DNA from: Bacillus_BA songklensis
GTDB taxonomy: Bacteria; Bacillota; Bacilli; Bacillales; Bacillaceae_H
Assembly: GCF_042649685.1 (NCBI RefSeq)
Contig: NZ_JBHRZT010000032.1
Location: forward strand, 128,426 to 192,425
Reading direction: 5' to 3'
DNA length: 64,000 bases
The notes beneath the pieces are model-generated. The model was not told the DNA's origin, did not search any database, and saw only the letters and a list, made by a program, of their open reading frames with translations. Below are positions 1-7,610 of this stretch, in pieces. Position 1 is the stretch's first letter. Every line of letters begins with the position of its first letter. Made by a program: the position numbers and the translations under genes.

Positions 1-1
1 T

Positions 2-268
2 ATTGATCATTTCTTTTTTTCACAAGAAACCATTCCTAACCTAGAATTCACGACGCTTATTATTTGCTTATATTTATATGCCTATACCGCGCTGGACATG
101 ACTTGGGGCGATCACCACTCTCAAGGGGCCTGGTCAGAGGGGAAGGTCAAGTTGTGCGGGGAAAGCAACTGCCATCTTACTTCTATATTTGTTCTTAATC
201 CCTTAAAAATGCTCAACATATTATATGTATCAAAAACATACACGGGACAGGTACAAAAGTTGATTTAA
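2..268 (+). other. Open reading frame entering at left edge, unrecognised
   Basis: Frame 2 is open from the window edge to a TAA at 266-268 (88 codons). It has no clear start and no ribosome site inside the window, so it could be the 3' end of a gene that begins upstream. The translation contains a short hydrophobic stretch and then MTWGDHHSQGAW, which I do not recognise. It may also be non-coding. The remaining bases up to 488 hold no gene that I can support. Confidence 0.2.
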
Positions 269-488
269 GAAAGAGGGTGAGAGGGGAATCGGCAGAAGAA
301 AGCTAAAGAATGTGAAAAGAGATGGCACAGCCTTTAGGTAAAAGAAAAGCCTCACCATCAAGGCGAAGCTGATTATTATCTATTATCAATGAATTCATTT
401 ATTAAACTATATTGAATTCACGTTAATTTTTAATATCTGTCAGCGCTGCTTAACCCTTTCCCAGCCCTTCTGTTCTTGCATCTTGAAT

Positions 489-549
489 AGACCTGAAAAG
501 GTCTTTAAATCATTTGACATGAATGCTTTTTATCCATGTCAAATGATTT
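489..549. repeat. Two stem-loops; copy 1 of the MITE-like hairpin family
   Basis: Bases 489-504 form a perfect AGACCT-gaaa-AGGTCT hairpin. Bases 507-521 (AAATCATTTGACATG) pair perfectly with 535-549 over 15 bp. The second hairpin is followed by ATGTGGATTTTTAA, the end signature of the dispersed hairpin family seen at 14931, 16972, 24912, 27447, 34135, 36943 and 40265. It lies just downstream of the leftward VOC gene and could end that transcript. Confidence 0.7.
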
Positions 550-559
550 ATGTGGATTT

Positions 560-958
560 TTAATAAACCATCGTTACATCATGATAATGTTTGAATTCCA
601 GCAGATTATTGGCGGGATCTATTAAGAAGAAGGTGATGTGCTCTTCTTTCCTTCCGCCAAATCGAATCATCGGTTTTTGGAAGAAAGGCAACTCCCTATC
701 TTTTGCTAGATTTAGAACAAGTTCAAATTCATTTCGATCGGCAAATGTAATTCCGTAATGACGGGGGTATATTTTTGGCGCTTTATCAATGCTTTCAGGG
801 TCGAGATGGCAAACGACTTGATCTCCAAAAAAATTAAATGTCACTCTATCGTTATATCGTCTTGCCAGTTTACATCCCAACTTTTCGTAAAATGCTGCTG
901 TTTCATCCAAGTCCTTGCATGGTATGGCAAGATGAAATACTTTATTGGTATCTCTCAT
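560..958 (-). CDS. VOC-superfamily (glyoxalase-like) protein
   Basis: A 132-residue single-domain vicinal-oxygen-chelate protein. The N-terminal strand FHLAIPCKDLDETAAFYEKL (residues 8-27) is the typical VOC opening with a metal-ligand His at residue 10. A late Glu in NNLLEFKHY (about residue 122) is the usual last ligand. VOC enzymes use a divalent metal to act on small oxygenated substrates; the substrate here is unknown. It is the third gene of a leftward cluster, starting 12 bp after comA ends, so it is probably co-transcribed with comB-comA and may act on a sulfolactate-related compound. That link is inference from position only. Fosfomycin-resistance-like or dioxygenase-like VOC proteins are alternatives. 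Confidence 0.8.
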   Translation of the reverse strand: MRDTNKVFHLAIPCKDLDETAAFYEKLGCKLARRYNDRVTFNFFGDQVVCHLDPESIDKAPKIYPRHYGITFADRNEFELVLNLAKDRELPFFQKPMIRFGGRKEEHITFFLIDPANNLLEFKHYHDVTMVY

Positions 959-970
959 TTCCCTCTCTCC

Positions 971-1735
971 CTATTCAAATAAATGGAACGTGTCTGAACG
1001 CAGACCCAGCCTCAATGTTTCTAGAGGGAGAGCTTGTGTAAAGGCAATATTGGCGAGATTGACTTCAGAACCAACCATTTCTATGAAGCATGTTTGCATC
1101 TTTTTGGTCGGAGCCTCGAATATAATGTCGTGTAAATCAATACTTGATGAGACAATTTCCTCAACCAATTGAAAGCGCATCTCTCCATCGGCATTGCATA
1201 CTCCGCTTGTTCCGCTTTCCCTCGCCTCAGTGATGACCTTTTCGGCCCCGGCTTCAAGATCTTCCTGAATAAACTCAATCCATTGGGATGAATGCTGCCT
1301 TATAGACTTTTCGCTATCCTTGCTCCCAACCTCGCTCAATACACGAAACTCAGTTGAAAAATCGTAGATAAAGGAAGCTTTTTCTTTATTGGGTAAATCA
1401 ATGGTGCCATTGGAAATTTCGATATATTTACAATCATATTTTTTGCAATATTTATAGAAATCCTCGATTTTATCTTGACTTAAAAACTTCTCAAATAATG
1501 TTCCGCCAAAAAAGAATTCAACTTCGTTTTCCTGCAGACAAGCTATTTTTTCCTCCAGGTGCTTTGTAATGATTGATGTTCCCCAGCCGAATTTCACAAA
1601 GTCGATAAAGTCGGCGGCACTGTTAATGGTATCCTTAAAAAAGTTTAAAGGTACTCCATTGTCAATTAAAATAGTGATTCCATATTTCCTTGGCTTTGCC
1701 TGCCTTAATGGCAGTTTAAGTCCAGAAGTAATCAT
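971..1735 (-). CDS. comA: Phosphosulfolactate synthase (ComA/YitD family)
   Basis: A 254-residue protein of the ComA family, which adds sulfite to phosphoenolpyruvate to give (2R)-phospho-3-sulfolactate. Family signatures seen are YGITILIDNG near the N-terminus, FVKFGWGTS (about residues 47-55), EFFFGGTLFEKF and YIEISNGTIDLP in the TIM-barrel core, and IFEAPTKKMQ near the C-terminus. The start codon overlaps the comB stop by 4 bp (ATGA), so translation is coupled. In archaea this enzyme opens coenzyme M synthesis; in Bacillus, which lacks coenzyme M, the product is 3-sulfolactate, a known spore solute. The divergent cysH-sat-cysC genes could supply the sulfite. The length is normal for the family and no defect is visible. 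Confidence 0.9.
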   Translation of the reverse strand: MITSGLKLPLRQAKPRKYGITILIDNGVPLNFFKDTINSAADFIDFVKFGWGTSIITKHLEEKIACLQENEVEFFFGGTLFEKFLSQDKIEDFYKYCKKYDCKYIEISNGTIDLPNKEKASFIYDFSTEFRVLSEVGSKDSEKSIRQHSSQWIEFIQEDLEAGAEKVITEARESGTSGVCNADGEMRFQLVEEIVSSSIDLHDIIFEAPTKKMQTCFIEMVGSEVNLANIAFTQALPLETLRLGLRSDTFHLFE

Positions 1736-2427
1736 ATCTCAAGCCTCTCAATCGTTGGGATTACATTTGATTTATTCACTTTCATTACAAAACCGCCGTT
1801 TAGTTCACGAGTACAAAATGAAATATCTTTACAATCAAATTCGGGCTTGCTTGCATCAAAGAACTTTTGGGCAACTTGAGAGGCTCTAATCCTTTCCGCT
1901 ACATCATTTGCTGTCAACACTTCCCTTTCTTCAATGATGCCCTTCATGTATTCAGCACATGCTAAATCGTCATCACTCGTTGGGTGGGAGGCGATGATGT
2001 TAATCTGAAGCTCTTTTCCTGGAGACTTGGCTGTATCCCTAATATGACTTGCCGTTGTTCTGGCATTTGAGAAGCCAGTAACAAATACGGCATTGGCATT
2101 TAAAGAATGTAATGTGGCCTTTACACCGTTTGTTGTTTTTTGAACGAGTGTCCGATCTTCAATCCTTTGACTTGCGATACGATTTGGAGAATTATCTAAA
2201 TCAAAACCCTCAATCGCGAGGCCTTTCACCTCCCCGGCTAAAAGATAGTGCGGATGCATGTCTTTTAACTTAAAAGCTTCATCCACCGTTCCAACGAGCA
2301 AAATTTCCTTTGCACCGTTTAGAAAGGCATAGTGGGCAACGGTAAAAGCCCGGATGACATCAATAACAATATTAATATCTGAGGGCTCCAACTGATGGTC
2401 ATTGCCTTGATAGATTTTGACAGTCAT
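1732..2427 (-). CDS. comB: 2-phosphosulfolactate phosphatase (ComB/YitC family)
   Basis: Predicted to remove phosphate from 2-phospho-3-sulfolactate, giving sulfolactate. The opening MTVKIYQGNDHQ and the motifs VIDVIRAFTVAHYAFLNGA, LLAGEVKGLAIEGFDLDNSP and TTNGVKA (a TTNGT-type active-site motif) fit the ComB family (231 residues here). The start at 2427 is chosen because AGGAGA lies just upstream; an in-frame extension to 2478 has no ribosome site. It is first in the leftward operon, and comA overlaps its stop. In B. subtilis the homologous pair sits in the yis-yit sulfate gene region, which supports a spore-related role. Confidence 0.9.
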   Translation of the reverse strand: MTVKIYQGNDHQLEPSDINIVIDVIRAFTVAHYAFLNGAKEILLVGTVDEAFKLKDMHPHYLLAGEVKGLAIEGFDLDNSPNRIASQRIEDRTLVQKTTNGVKATLHSLNANAVFVTGFSNARTTASHIRDTAKSPGKELQINIIASHPTSDDDLACAEYMKGIIEEREVLTANDVAERIRASQVAQKFFDASKPEFDCKDISFCTRELNGGFVMKVNKSNVIPTIERLEI

Positions 2428-2714
2428 AAAGATCTCTCCTAAATTATGCTGGTCGTTTACCCATTTTTTTGTGGTCATGAAAAGTATATTCGCAAGTTTT
2501 GGGTAAGGTTCCTGGCTTTTTTATTCAATCATTTGCTGAAATTGTGCATTTTCAGAGAACCCTTTTAACGAAGTGTGAATAGTCTGCCTATAGGTTTTAA
2601 CCTATCTTGCAAGATGATTCCTTTGTCTACCAGTCTGGAGGTGGAACATAGGGGTGCTTGCCATGTTCAATGGCATGCGTGAAATATACAGTATAGGGAA
2701 GTGAGGGGCAGTAG
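2428..2714. promoter_or_regulatory. Divergent promoter region between comBA and cysH-sat-cysC
   Basis: This 287-bp non-coding region must hold both promoters. TATACAGT at 2685-2692, 22 bp before the cysH start, resembles the -10 box of mother-cell sigma factors (sigma-E CATACAnT, sigma-K CATAnnnTA), but no convincing -35 box sits at the right distance. A similar ATATACTT-type box can be read on the other strand upstream of comB near 2500. Sporulation control is inferred from these weak boxes and from what is known of the B. subtilis homologues. Confidence 0.3.
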
Positions 2715-3428
2715 ATGGGAAGTGTTTTGACATACGAGAGATGGGACTTCGGTCTCTCGGAACGGTTGATGAGTCAAATGAAGCATTGTATAGATGTTAT
2801 TAAATGGGCTTATAGTGAGTACGGGGATAAGATTGTTTATGCTTGCAGCTTTGGCGCCGAGGGCGTAGTATTGGTCGACTTAATATCAAAAGTTAATAAG
2901 AAAGCCAAAATTGTTTTTTTGGACACTGAACTTCATTTTAAAGAAACATATGACCTTATCGATAAAATAAAGCGTAAATATCCGAGCCTGAATATCCAAT
3001 TGGTTAAGCCGAGTGTAAGCCTGGAAGAACAAGCGAAGCTTTACGGCAGTGAATTGTGGAAGTACAATCCAAATTATTGTTGTTACCTGCGTAAAATTGC
3101 CCCTTTAACAGAGCAGCTTTCTGGAATGGAAGCCTGGATGACGGGACTTAGACGGGATCAATCATCTACGAGGAGTCACCTCAAGTTTATCAATAAAGAT
3201 GACAGATTTAAATTGGTCAAGGTTTGTCCGATCATTGATTGGACATGGGAAGATGTATGGAATTATATCAGGATAAACGATCTTCCTTATAACGAATTGC
3301 ATGATCGTCATTATCCAAGTATCGGCTGTGAAATGTGCACGCTCCCAACAACTGAAGCAGCGGGCTTAAGGGCGGGAAGATGGGCACATAGCGAAAAAAC
3401 TGAATGTGGTCTGCATCAGGTACGATAG
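2715..3428 (+). CDS. cysH: Adenylylsulfate/phosphoadenylylsulfate reductase (CysH)
   Basis: This thioredoxin-dependent enzyme reduces APS or PAPS to sulfite. The ATP-pyrophosphatase-fold phosphate loop SFGAEG is at residues 45-50. Cys122-Cys123 and C205-x2-C208 form the cysteine set that binds a 4Fe-4S cluster in APS-reductase-type enzymes. The catalytic Cys231 lies in ECGLH at the C-terminus. The 237-residue length is normal. An AGGGG ribosome site precedes the ATG. It is the first gene of the rightward operon with sat and cysC. B. subtilis CysH, which has the same cysteine pattern, accepts both APS and PAPS, and the nearby APS kinase suggests that PAPS is available here. Confidence 0.92.
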   Translation: MGSVLTYERWDFGLSERLMSQMKHCIDVIKWAYSEYGDKIVYACSFGAEGVVLVDLISKVNKKAKIVFLDTELHFKETYDLIDKIKRKYPSLNIQLVKPSVSLEEQAKLYGSELWKYNPNYCCYLRKIAPLTEQLSGMEAWMTGLRRDQSSTRSHLKFINKDDRFKLVKVCPIIDWTWEDVWNYIRINDLPYNELHDRHYPSIGCEMCTLPTTEAAGLRAGRWAHSEKTECGLHQVR

Positions 3429-3476
3429 GAATTGTTAACGAACGAGAGTAAAACAAATAGTTGGAGGTAAAAAAAC

Positions 3477-4613
3477 GTGAAAGCAAGTCAGCCCCATGGA
3501 GGGATTTTAGTTAATCGAATCGATCATGAAGGTTCAGTTGATTCGTGTAAATATGAAGTGGAATTGGATAATATAGCACTTAGTGACTTGGAGCTAATCG
3601 CAATAGGGGGATACAGCCCGTTAATCGGTTTTCTTGACAAAGAGAACTATCATACTGTTGTCAAAGAGATGAGACTTGCTAACGGTCTTCCATGGAGTAT
3701 ACCCATTACGTTACCTGTAAATGAGGATACAGCAAGTAAAATCGATATCGGAGATAAAGTTAAACTTGTAAGGGAGCAGGTTGTGTATGGGGTTATGACG
3801 GTTACGGACATGTATGTGCCAGACAAACAGAGAGAAGCCGCACTTGTTTACCAAACAACAGATCTTGCTCATCCAGGAGTAAAAAAACTCTTTGAGCGCC
3901 CGAATGTTTATTTAGCAGGGCCCATCACCCTCATTCGCCGTCCCCAAAAGGAAAAATTTGAACAATATTATTTAGACCCAAGCGAAACAAGGGAGAAATT
4001 TAAACAACTAGGCTGGAATACGATTGTAGGTTTTCAAACCCGCAATCCTGTCCACCGTGCCCATGAATATATCCAAAAATCCGCTCTAGAAATAGTCGAC
4101 GGTTTATTTCTCAACCCGCTTGTCGGCGAGACAAAGTCTGATGATGTACCAAGCGATGTTAGAATGGAGAGCTATCAGGTTTTATTGAATCATTATTATC
4201 CGAAAGACCGTGTGTTTTTGTCCGTGTTTCCTGCGGCCATGCGCTATGCCGGTCCTCGTGAGGCCATTTTTCATGCTCTTGTCCGAAAAAATTATGGCTG
4301 CACACATTTCATTGTCGGACGTGACCATGCCGGGGTAGGAGATTATTATGGAACTTATGATTCCCAAAAAATATTCAGCAACTTTACAGAAGAAGAGATT
4401 GGAATTAAAACACTATTTTTTGAGCATAGCTTTTATTGCACAAAATGCGGGAACATGGGGTCCGCCAAAACATGCCCCCACGATAAAAAAGAGCATATCG
4501 TTTTATCAGGCACAAAGGTTAGGGAAATGCTGCGAAATGGTGAAATGCCCCCAAAAGAATTCAGTCGCCCCGAAGTGGCAAAAGTATTAATCAAAGGAAT
4601 GCGCAACAATTAA
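3477..4613 (+). CDS. sat: Sulfate adenylyltransferase (ATP sulfurylase)
   Basis: It activates sulfate with ATP to adenosine 5'-phosphosulfate and pyrophosphate. The 378-residue single-chain enzyme has the HxxH nucleotide motif in QTRNPVHRAHEY (about residue 190), the GRDHAGVGDYYG motif, and a zinc-type C-x2-C...C-P-H patch near the C-terminus (CTKCGNMGSAKTCPH). The start is GTG at 3477 with GGAGG 9 bp upstream. It follows cysH by 48 bp and precedes cysC by 24 bp, so one transcript is likely. No kinase domain is fused; the separate cysC gene supplies that step. Confidence 0.95.
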   Translation: MKASQPHGGILVNRIDHEGSVDSCKYEVELDNIALSDLELIAIGGYSPLIGFLDKENYHTVVKEMRLANGLPWSIPITLPVNEDTASKIDIGDKVKLVREQVVYGVMTVTDMYVPDKQREAALVYQTTDLAHPGVKKLFERPNVYLAGPITLIRRPQKEKFEQYYLDPSETREKFKQLGWNTIVGFQTRNPVHRAHEYIQKSALEIVDGLFLNPLVGETKSDDVPSDVRMESYQVLLNHYYPKDRVFLSVFPAAMRYAGPREAIFHALVRKNYGCTHFIVGRDHAGVGDYYGTYDSQKIFSNFTEEEIGIKTLFFEHSFYCTKCGNMGSAKTCPHDKKEHIVLSGTKVREMLRNGEMPPKEFSRPEVAKVLIKGMRNN

Positions 4614-4637
4614 GTCAATCGGGAGTGAGAGGGAAAG

Positions 4638-5234
4638 ATGACTAAAAGCATTGTATGGCATCATTCAACGATTACAAAGGCCGACAGGCAGCGGTTGAAT
4701 CAGCATAAAAGCTGTGTTCTCTGGTTTACCGGCTTATCGGGGTCGGGAAAATCGACTTTAGCTAATGAAATAGATAGGAGACTGTATCACTTGGGGATAA
4801 GGAGCTATATTTTAGACGGTGATAATGTTCGTCACGGCCTAAGTAAAGACCTTGGATTCGGCAAGAAAGACCGAATCGAAAATATTAGAAGGATAGGAGA
4901 AGTCGCAAAGCTTTTTGTGGACAGTGGACAAATTGTATCGACCGCTTTTATCTCTCCGTTTCGCAAAGATCGAGATCAAATAAGAAAATTGTTTCCAGCC
5001 GGTGAATTTATTGAAATTTACGTGAACTGTCCGCTGAATATATGTGAAAAACGCGATCCTAAAGGCTTATATCATAAAGCAAGAAGGGGGGAAATCCGCG
5101 AATTTACCGGGATTGACTCACCATATGAAATACCTGCCAATCCCGAATTAATGATTGAAACCAATAAGTATTCAATCAATAAAGCGGCAGAAATGGTGAT
5201 TGATTATTTAAGAAAAAAAGAATTTATTCAATGA
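4638..5234 (+). CDS. cysC: Adenylylsulfate (APS) kinase
   Basis: It phosphorylates APS to PAPS. The P-loop GLSGSGKST is at residues 32-40. LDGDNVRHGLSKDLGF is the typical APS-binding stretch, followed by FISPFRKDRDQIR, RDPKGLYHKARRGEI and FTGIDSPYE, all strong CysC signatures. The 198-residue length is normal. Last gene of the sulfate operon: a strong stem-loop terminator starts about 55 bp after its stop. The three-gene set makes sulfite, but no sulfite reductase is nearby, which fits delivery of sulfite to ComA rather than cysteine synthesis. Confidence 0.95.
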   Translation: MTKSIVWHHSTITKADRQRLNQHKSCVLWFTGLSGSGKSTLANEIDRRLYHLGIRSYILDGDNVRHGLSKDLGFGKKDRIENIRRIGEVAKLFVDSGQIVSTAFISPFRKDRDQIRKLFPAGEFIEIYVNCPLNICEKRDPKGLYHKARRGEIREFTGIDSPYEIPANPELMIETNKYSINKAAEMVIDYLRKKEFIQ

Positions 5235-5289
5235 CATAAAAGGGGACGCCCCGAAACGACAAGATACACGTGTTTTTCGATTACCCGAT

Positions 5290-5346
5290 AAAAGAATCGT
5301 CATGAAGAATCCAGGAAAACCAAGGATTTTCTTGACGATTCTTTTT
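5290..5346 (+). terminator. Terminator after cysC
   Basis: A long hairpin: AAAAGAATCGTCA...GGATTTTC with its complement ending TTGACGATTCTTTTT, followed by T-rich DNA. It closes the cysH-sat-cysC unit. A closely similar hairpin follows malate synthase at 49847-49904. Confidence 0.85.
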
Positions 5347-5392
5347 GATTTAAGAACTTATTTTATGGTGAAGGGCTTCTTTAAAAAGTAAG

Positions 5393-5526
5393 TATTCGGA
5401 GATGTCCAGCTCCACGAGCCAGTCCCTACGGCCATTTCGCTTCTTCCTGCGGAACCAAAAAAACGGTTCCTTCTCAGAACCTCCAATGTCCTATGGGCCT
5501 AAACGGGCTCGTTCCGCTTTTCTTAT
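5393..5526 (-). repeat. Dispersed ~130-bp repeat, copy 1
   Basis: Read on the minus strand it begins AAAAGCGGAACGAGC and ends GGAGCTGGACATCTC, with an inner GGAACCG...TTTTTGGTTCC stem. Copies with the same ends and inner stem lie at 51620-51755 (plus) and 57056-57188 (minus orientation). The left end of the repeat (in this reading) touches the stop codon of the acidic protein gene at 5523. Confidence 0.7.
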
Positions 5527-5984
5527 TGATGTGTATGGGGATGGTTACCTTCCTGGGCTTTTACGATGTTTCCAATTTCCTCTAATAAATAGCGAATGTC
5601 TGCCCCTTCTGTAAGGTTAATTTTTATTTCCTTTAGTGCTAGCTTCTTTACCTTGGCCATTATATCTTCTTTAGAATCGCTATCTTTATCCTCACTTTCT
5701 TTAGAATCTTTTTCTTTGTCCTCGCTTTCTTTAGAGTCATCTTCTTTCACTAATTGTTTGTTCCCGTGGCGATCTAAAATCCAAAAAATATAATTCAAAT
5801 TGGGATTTTCCTCAGGAAAAGTAAAGAAGATTACAAAATGAATATCAAAATAGTCATCAAAGTACTGGAGTATTCCCCTGAGATAGTTATCTTCATTTTT
5901 GGTGGAAGATAGGGAAACACGGTAATCGTTTTTTAATCCTATTTGTTCGATTTCATCTAGAATGTACTCAATAAATAGCTTCAT
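5523..5984 (-). CDS. Hypothetical protein with acidic Ser/Lys/Glu repeats
   Basis: A 153-residue protein of unknown function. Residues 1-85 look like a compact domain starting MKLFIEYILDEIEQIGL. Then come imperfect acidic, serine-rich repeats (units like DSKESEDKEK, about residues 85-110), followed by a mixed domain with NLTEGADIRYLLEEIGNI. The start at 5984 is chosen for its GGAGTG site; the longer in-frame extension to 6206 has none. It is divergent from the gerA-type operon, with 279 bp between the starts. Its stop codon lies at the edge of a dispersed repeat, so the last residues (HPHTHQ) may be altered. I recognise no family. Confidence 0.6.
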   Translation of the reverse strand: MKLFIEYILDEIEQIGLKNDYRVSLSSTKNEDNYLRGILQYFDDYFDIHFVIFFTFPEENPNLNYIFWILDRHGNKQLVKEDDSKESEDKEKDSKESEDKDSDSKEDIMAKVKKLALKEIKINLTEGADIRYLLEEIGNIVKAQEGNHPHTHQ

Positions 5985-6263
5985 TTTTTCACTCCTTTCC
6001 CTTAGTCTTCCATCCTTTTTTGTTTTCATTAATTTTATTAAAAAAAGAGAATGGCAATTGTTATGTTTAACTAATGAACCTTTGGGCACTACTAATCCAT
6101 ATATGTACATATAAACGATGACAACAGGCCGCTTGCCGGTTTCAAGCAGTTGAACAGCTGTAAAGGTCAAGTAAGGGACAAGGAAATACATGGGAATGCT
6201 TTTCAATCAAAGCGATCCTTTCATATCCTAACAAAAAGAATATCAGAAATTGAGGTTGAAAGT

Positions 6264-7610
6264 ATGAATTCCGTGGAAGAAACAAGACATTGGCTTGTTG
6301 AACAACTAAAGCCAACTTTTGATGTTGTTGAACAGGAATTAAAGGCAAAGGAAAAGGAATGTGTTTTTCTATTTATCAAAACTCTCACGAATAACCAGGA
6401 AATTCAGCTGAATTTCATTAAGCCGTTCTTTGAAATTCAAACGACAGAAGACTTTATTTCTTATCTCAGGTCGATGCCTAATGGCCAAGAGATAGAATCA
6501 GACGAGCAAGTGTTGAAGGACTTGACAAAAGGATCACTGGCCATTTTTACAAAGAAAGAAATTTTCCTATTTGATGTAAAAGAAGTTAAGAATAATACCA
6601 TTTTAACCGCAGCAGTTGAAACGACGATCCAAGGTCCACAAATGGCTTTAAGTGAAAGCGTTCAGATAAATATGAACTTGATACGGCATCGCTACCATCA
6701 GCCTAACCTGACATTTGAAATAAGCGAAATAGGTGAGAAAAGTAAACAAAATCTTGTTCTTATATATGATAAAGATGAAGTAAACAGCGCCGTCCTTGAA
6801 AGAATCAAAAGGGAGCTGCCGCAAATTAACAGGCCCATCATTCAAGCGGCAGGGGAGTTGCACCGCTTGTTTAATGGAAGAAGGCTGGCTTTATTTCCTA
6901 CGATGATGATTACGGAACGTCCGGATCGTATTATATACAATATTGCCCAGGGGAAGGTCATTATTTTACTTGATGGGAATCCATTTGCTTTAATGGCTCC
7001 AGCTGTTTTTTTCGATTTTATGAGTTCGATGGATGATGTGTATCAATCATATTGGGTTTCCAAGTTTCTTAAGGCTCTTCGCTATTTAGGCTTGTTTATT
7101 AGTTTGATTTTGCCGGGGATGTATGTAGGAATTACGTCTTTTAACCCGGAGGTCTTTGAACCCCAGCTCGCCTTATCTGTCGCGGCGAGCAGGGCAGGCG
7201 TACCTTACCCGTCTTATATGGAAGTTTTGTTCATGCTCATCGCGATGGAGCTGCTCGTAGAAGCGAGTATAAGGCTGCCTAAAACGATTAGCGGAACGGC
7301 CACGACTGTTGGAGGGCTGATTTTAGGCACAGCCGCCACAGAAGCAGCGCTCGTTTCAAATATCATGATCATCATCGTTGCAGCAGTTGCCATTTCGAAC
7401 TTCGCCATCCCGATTAATGAGATGAGTTTCTCCATGAGGGTCATGAAATATGTATTATTGCTGATAGCCACACTCTCGGGTCTTGTCGGATTACTTTTAG
7501 GTTTAATCGGATTGATCTTTTATCTCGTTAACCAGAATAGTTTTGGAGAGCCTTATTTAAAGATTTTCTGGCAGAAGAAAGAAGATGAAACTAAAGGGGT
7601 ATCACAATGA
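6264..7610 (+). CDS. Spore germinant receptor A subunit (GerA/GerBA/GerKA family)
   Basis: A-subunit of a Ger-type nutrient germinant receptor of the spore inner membrane (448 residues with this start). It has a soluble N-terminal domain (about 1-235) carrying the conserved MMITERPDR motif near residue 223, then about five or six membrane helices starting with KALRYLGLFISLILPGMY (near 270) and running through VGGLILGTAATEA. The ATG at 6264 follows GAGGT at good spacing; upstream in-frame ATG at 6150 lacks a site. It overlaps the B-subunit gene by 4 bp. The N-terminal region is somewhat shorter than in B. subtilis GerAA. The germinant cannot be told from sequence. Confidence 0.93.
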   Translation: MNSVEETRHWLVEQLKPTFDVVEQELKAKEKECVFLFIKTLTNNQEIQLNFIKPFFEIQTTEDFISYLRSMPNGQEIESDEQVLKDLTKGSLAIFTKKEIFLFDVKEVKNNTILTAAVETTIQGPQMALSESVQINMNLIRHRYHQPNLTFEISEIGEKSKQNLVLIYDKDEVNSAVLERIKRELPQINRPIIQAAGELHRLFNGRRLALFPTMMITERPDRIIYNIAQGKVIILLDGNPFALMAPAVFFDFMSSMDDVYQSYWVSKFLKALRYLGLFISLILPGMYVGITSFNPEVFEPQLALSVAASRAGVPYPSYMEVLFMLIAMELLVEASIRLPKTISGTATTVGGLILGTAATEAALVSNIMIIIVAAVAISNFAIPINEMSFSMRVMKYVLLLIATLSGLVGLLLGLIGLIFYLVNQNSFGEPYLKIFWQKKEDETKGVSQ

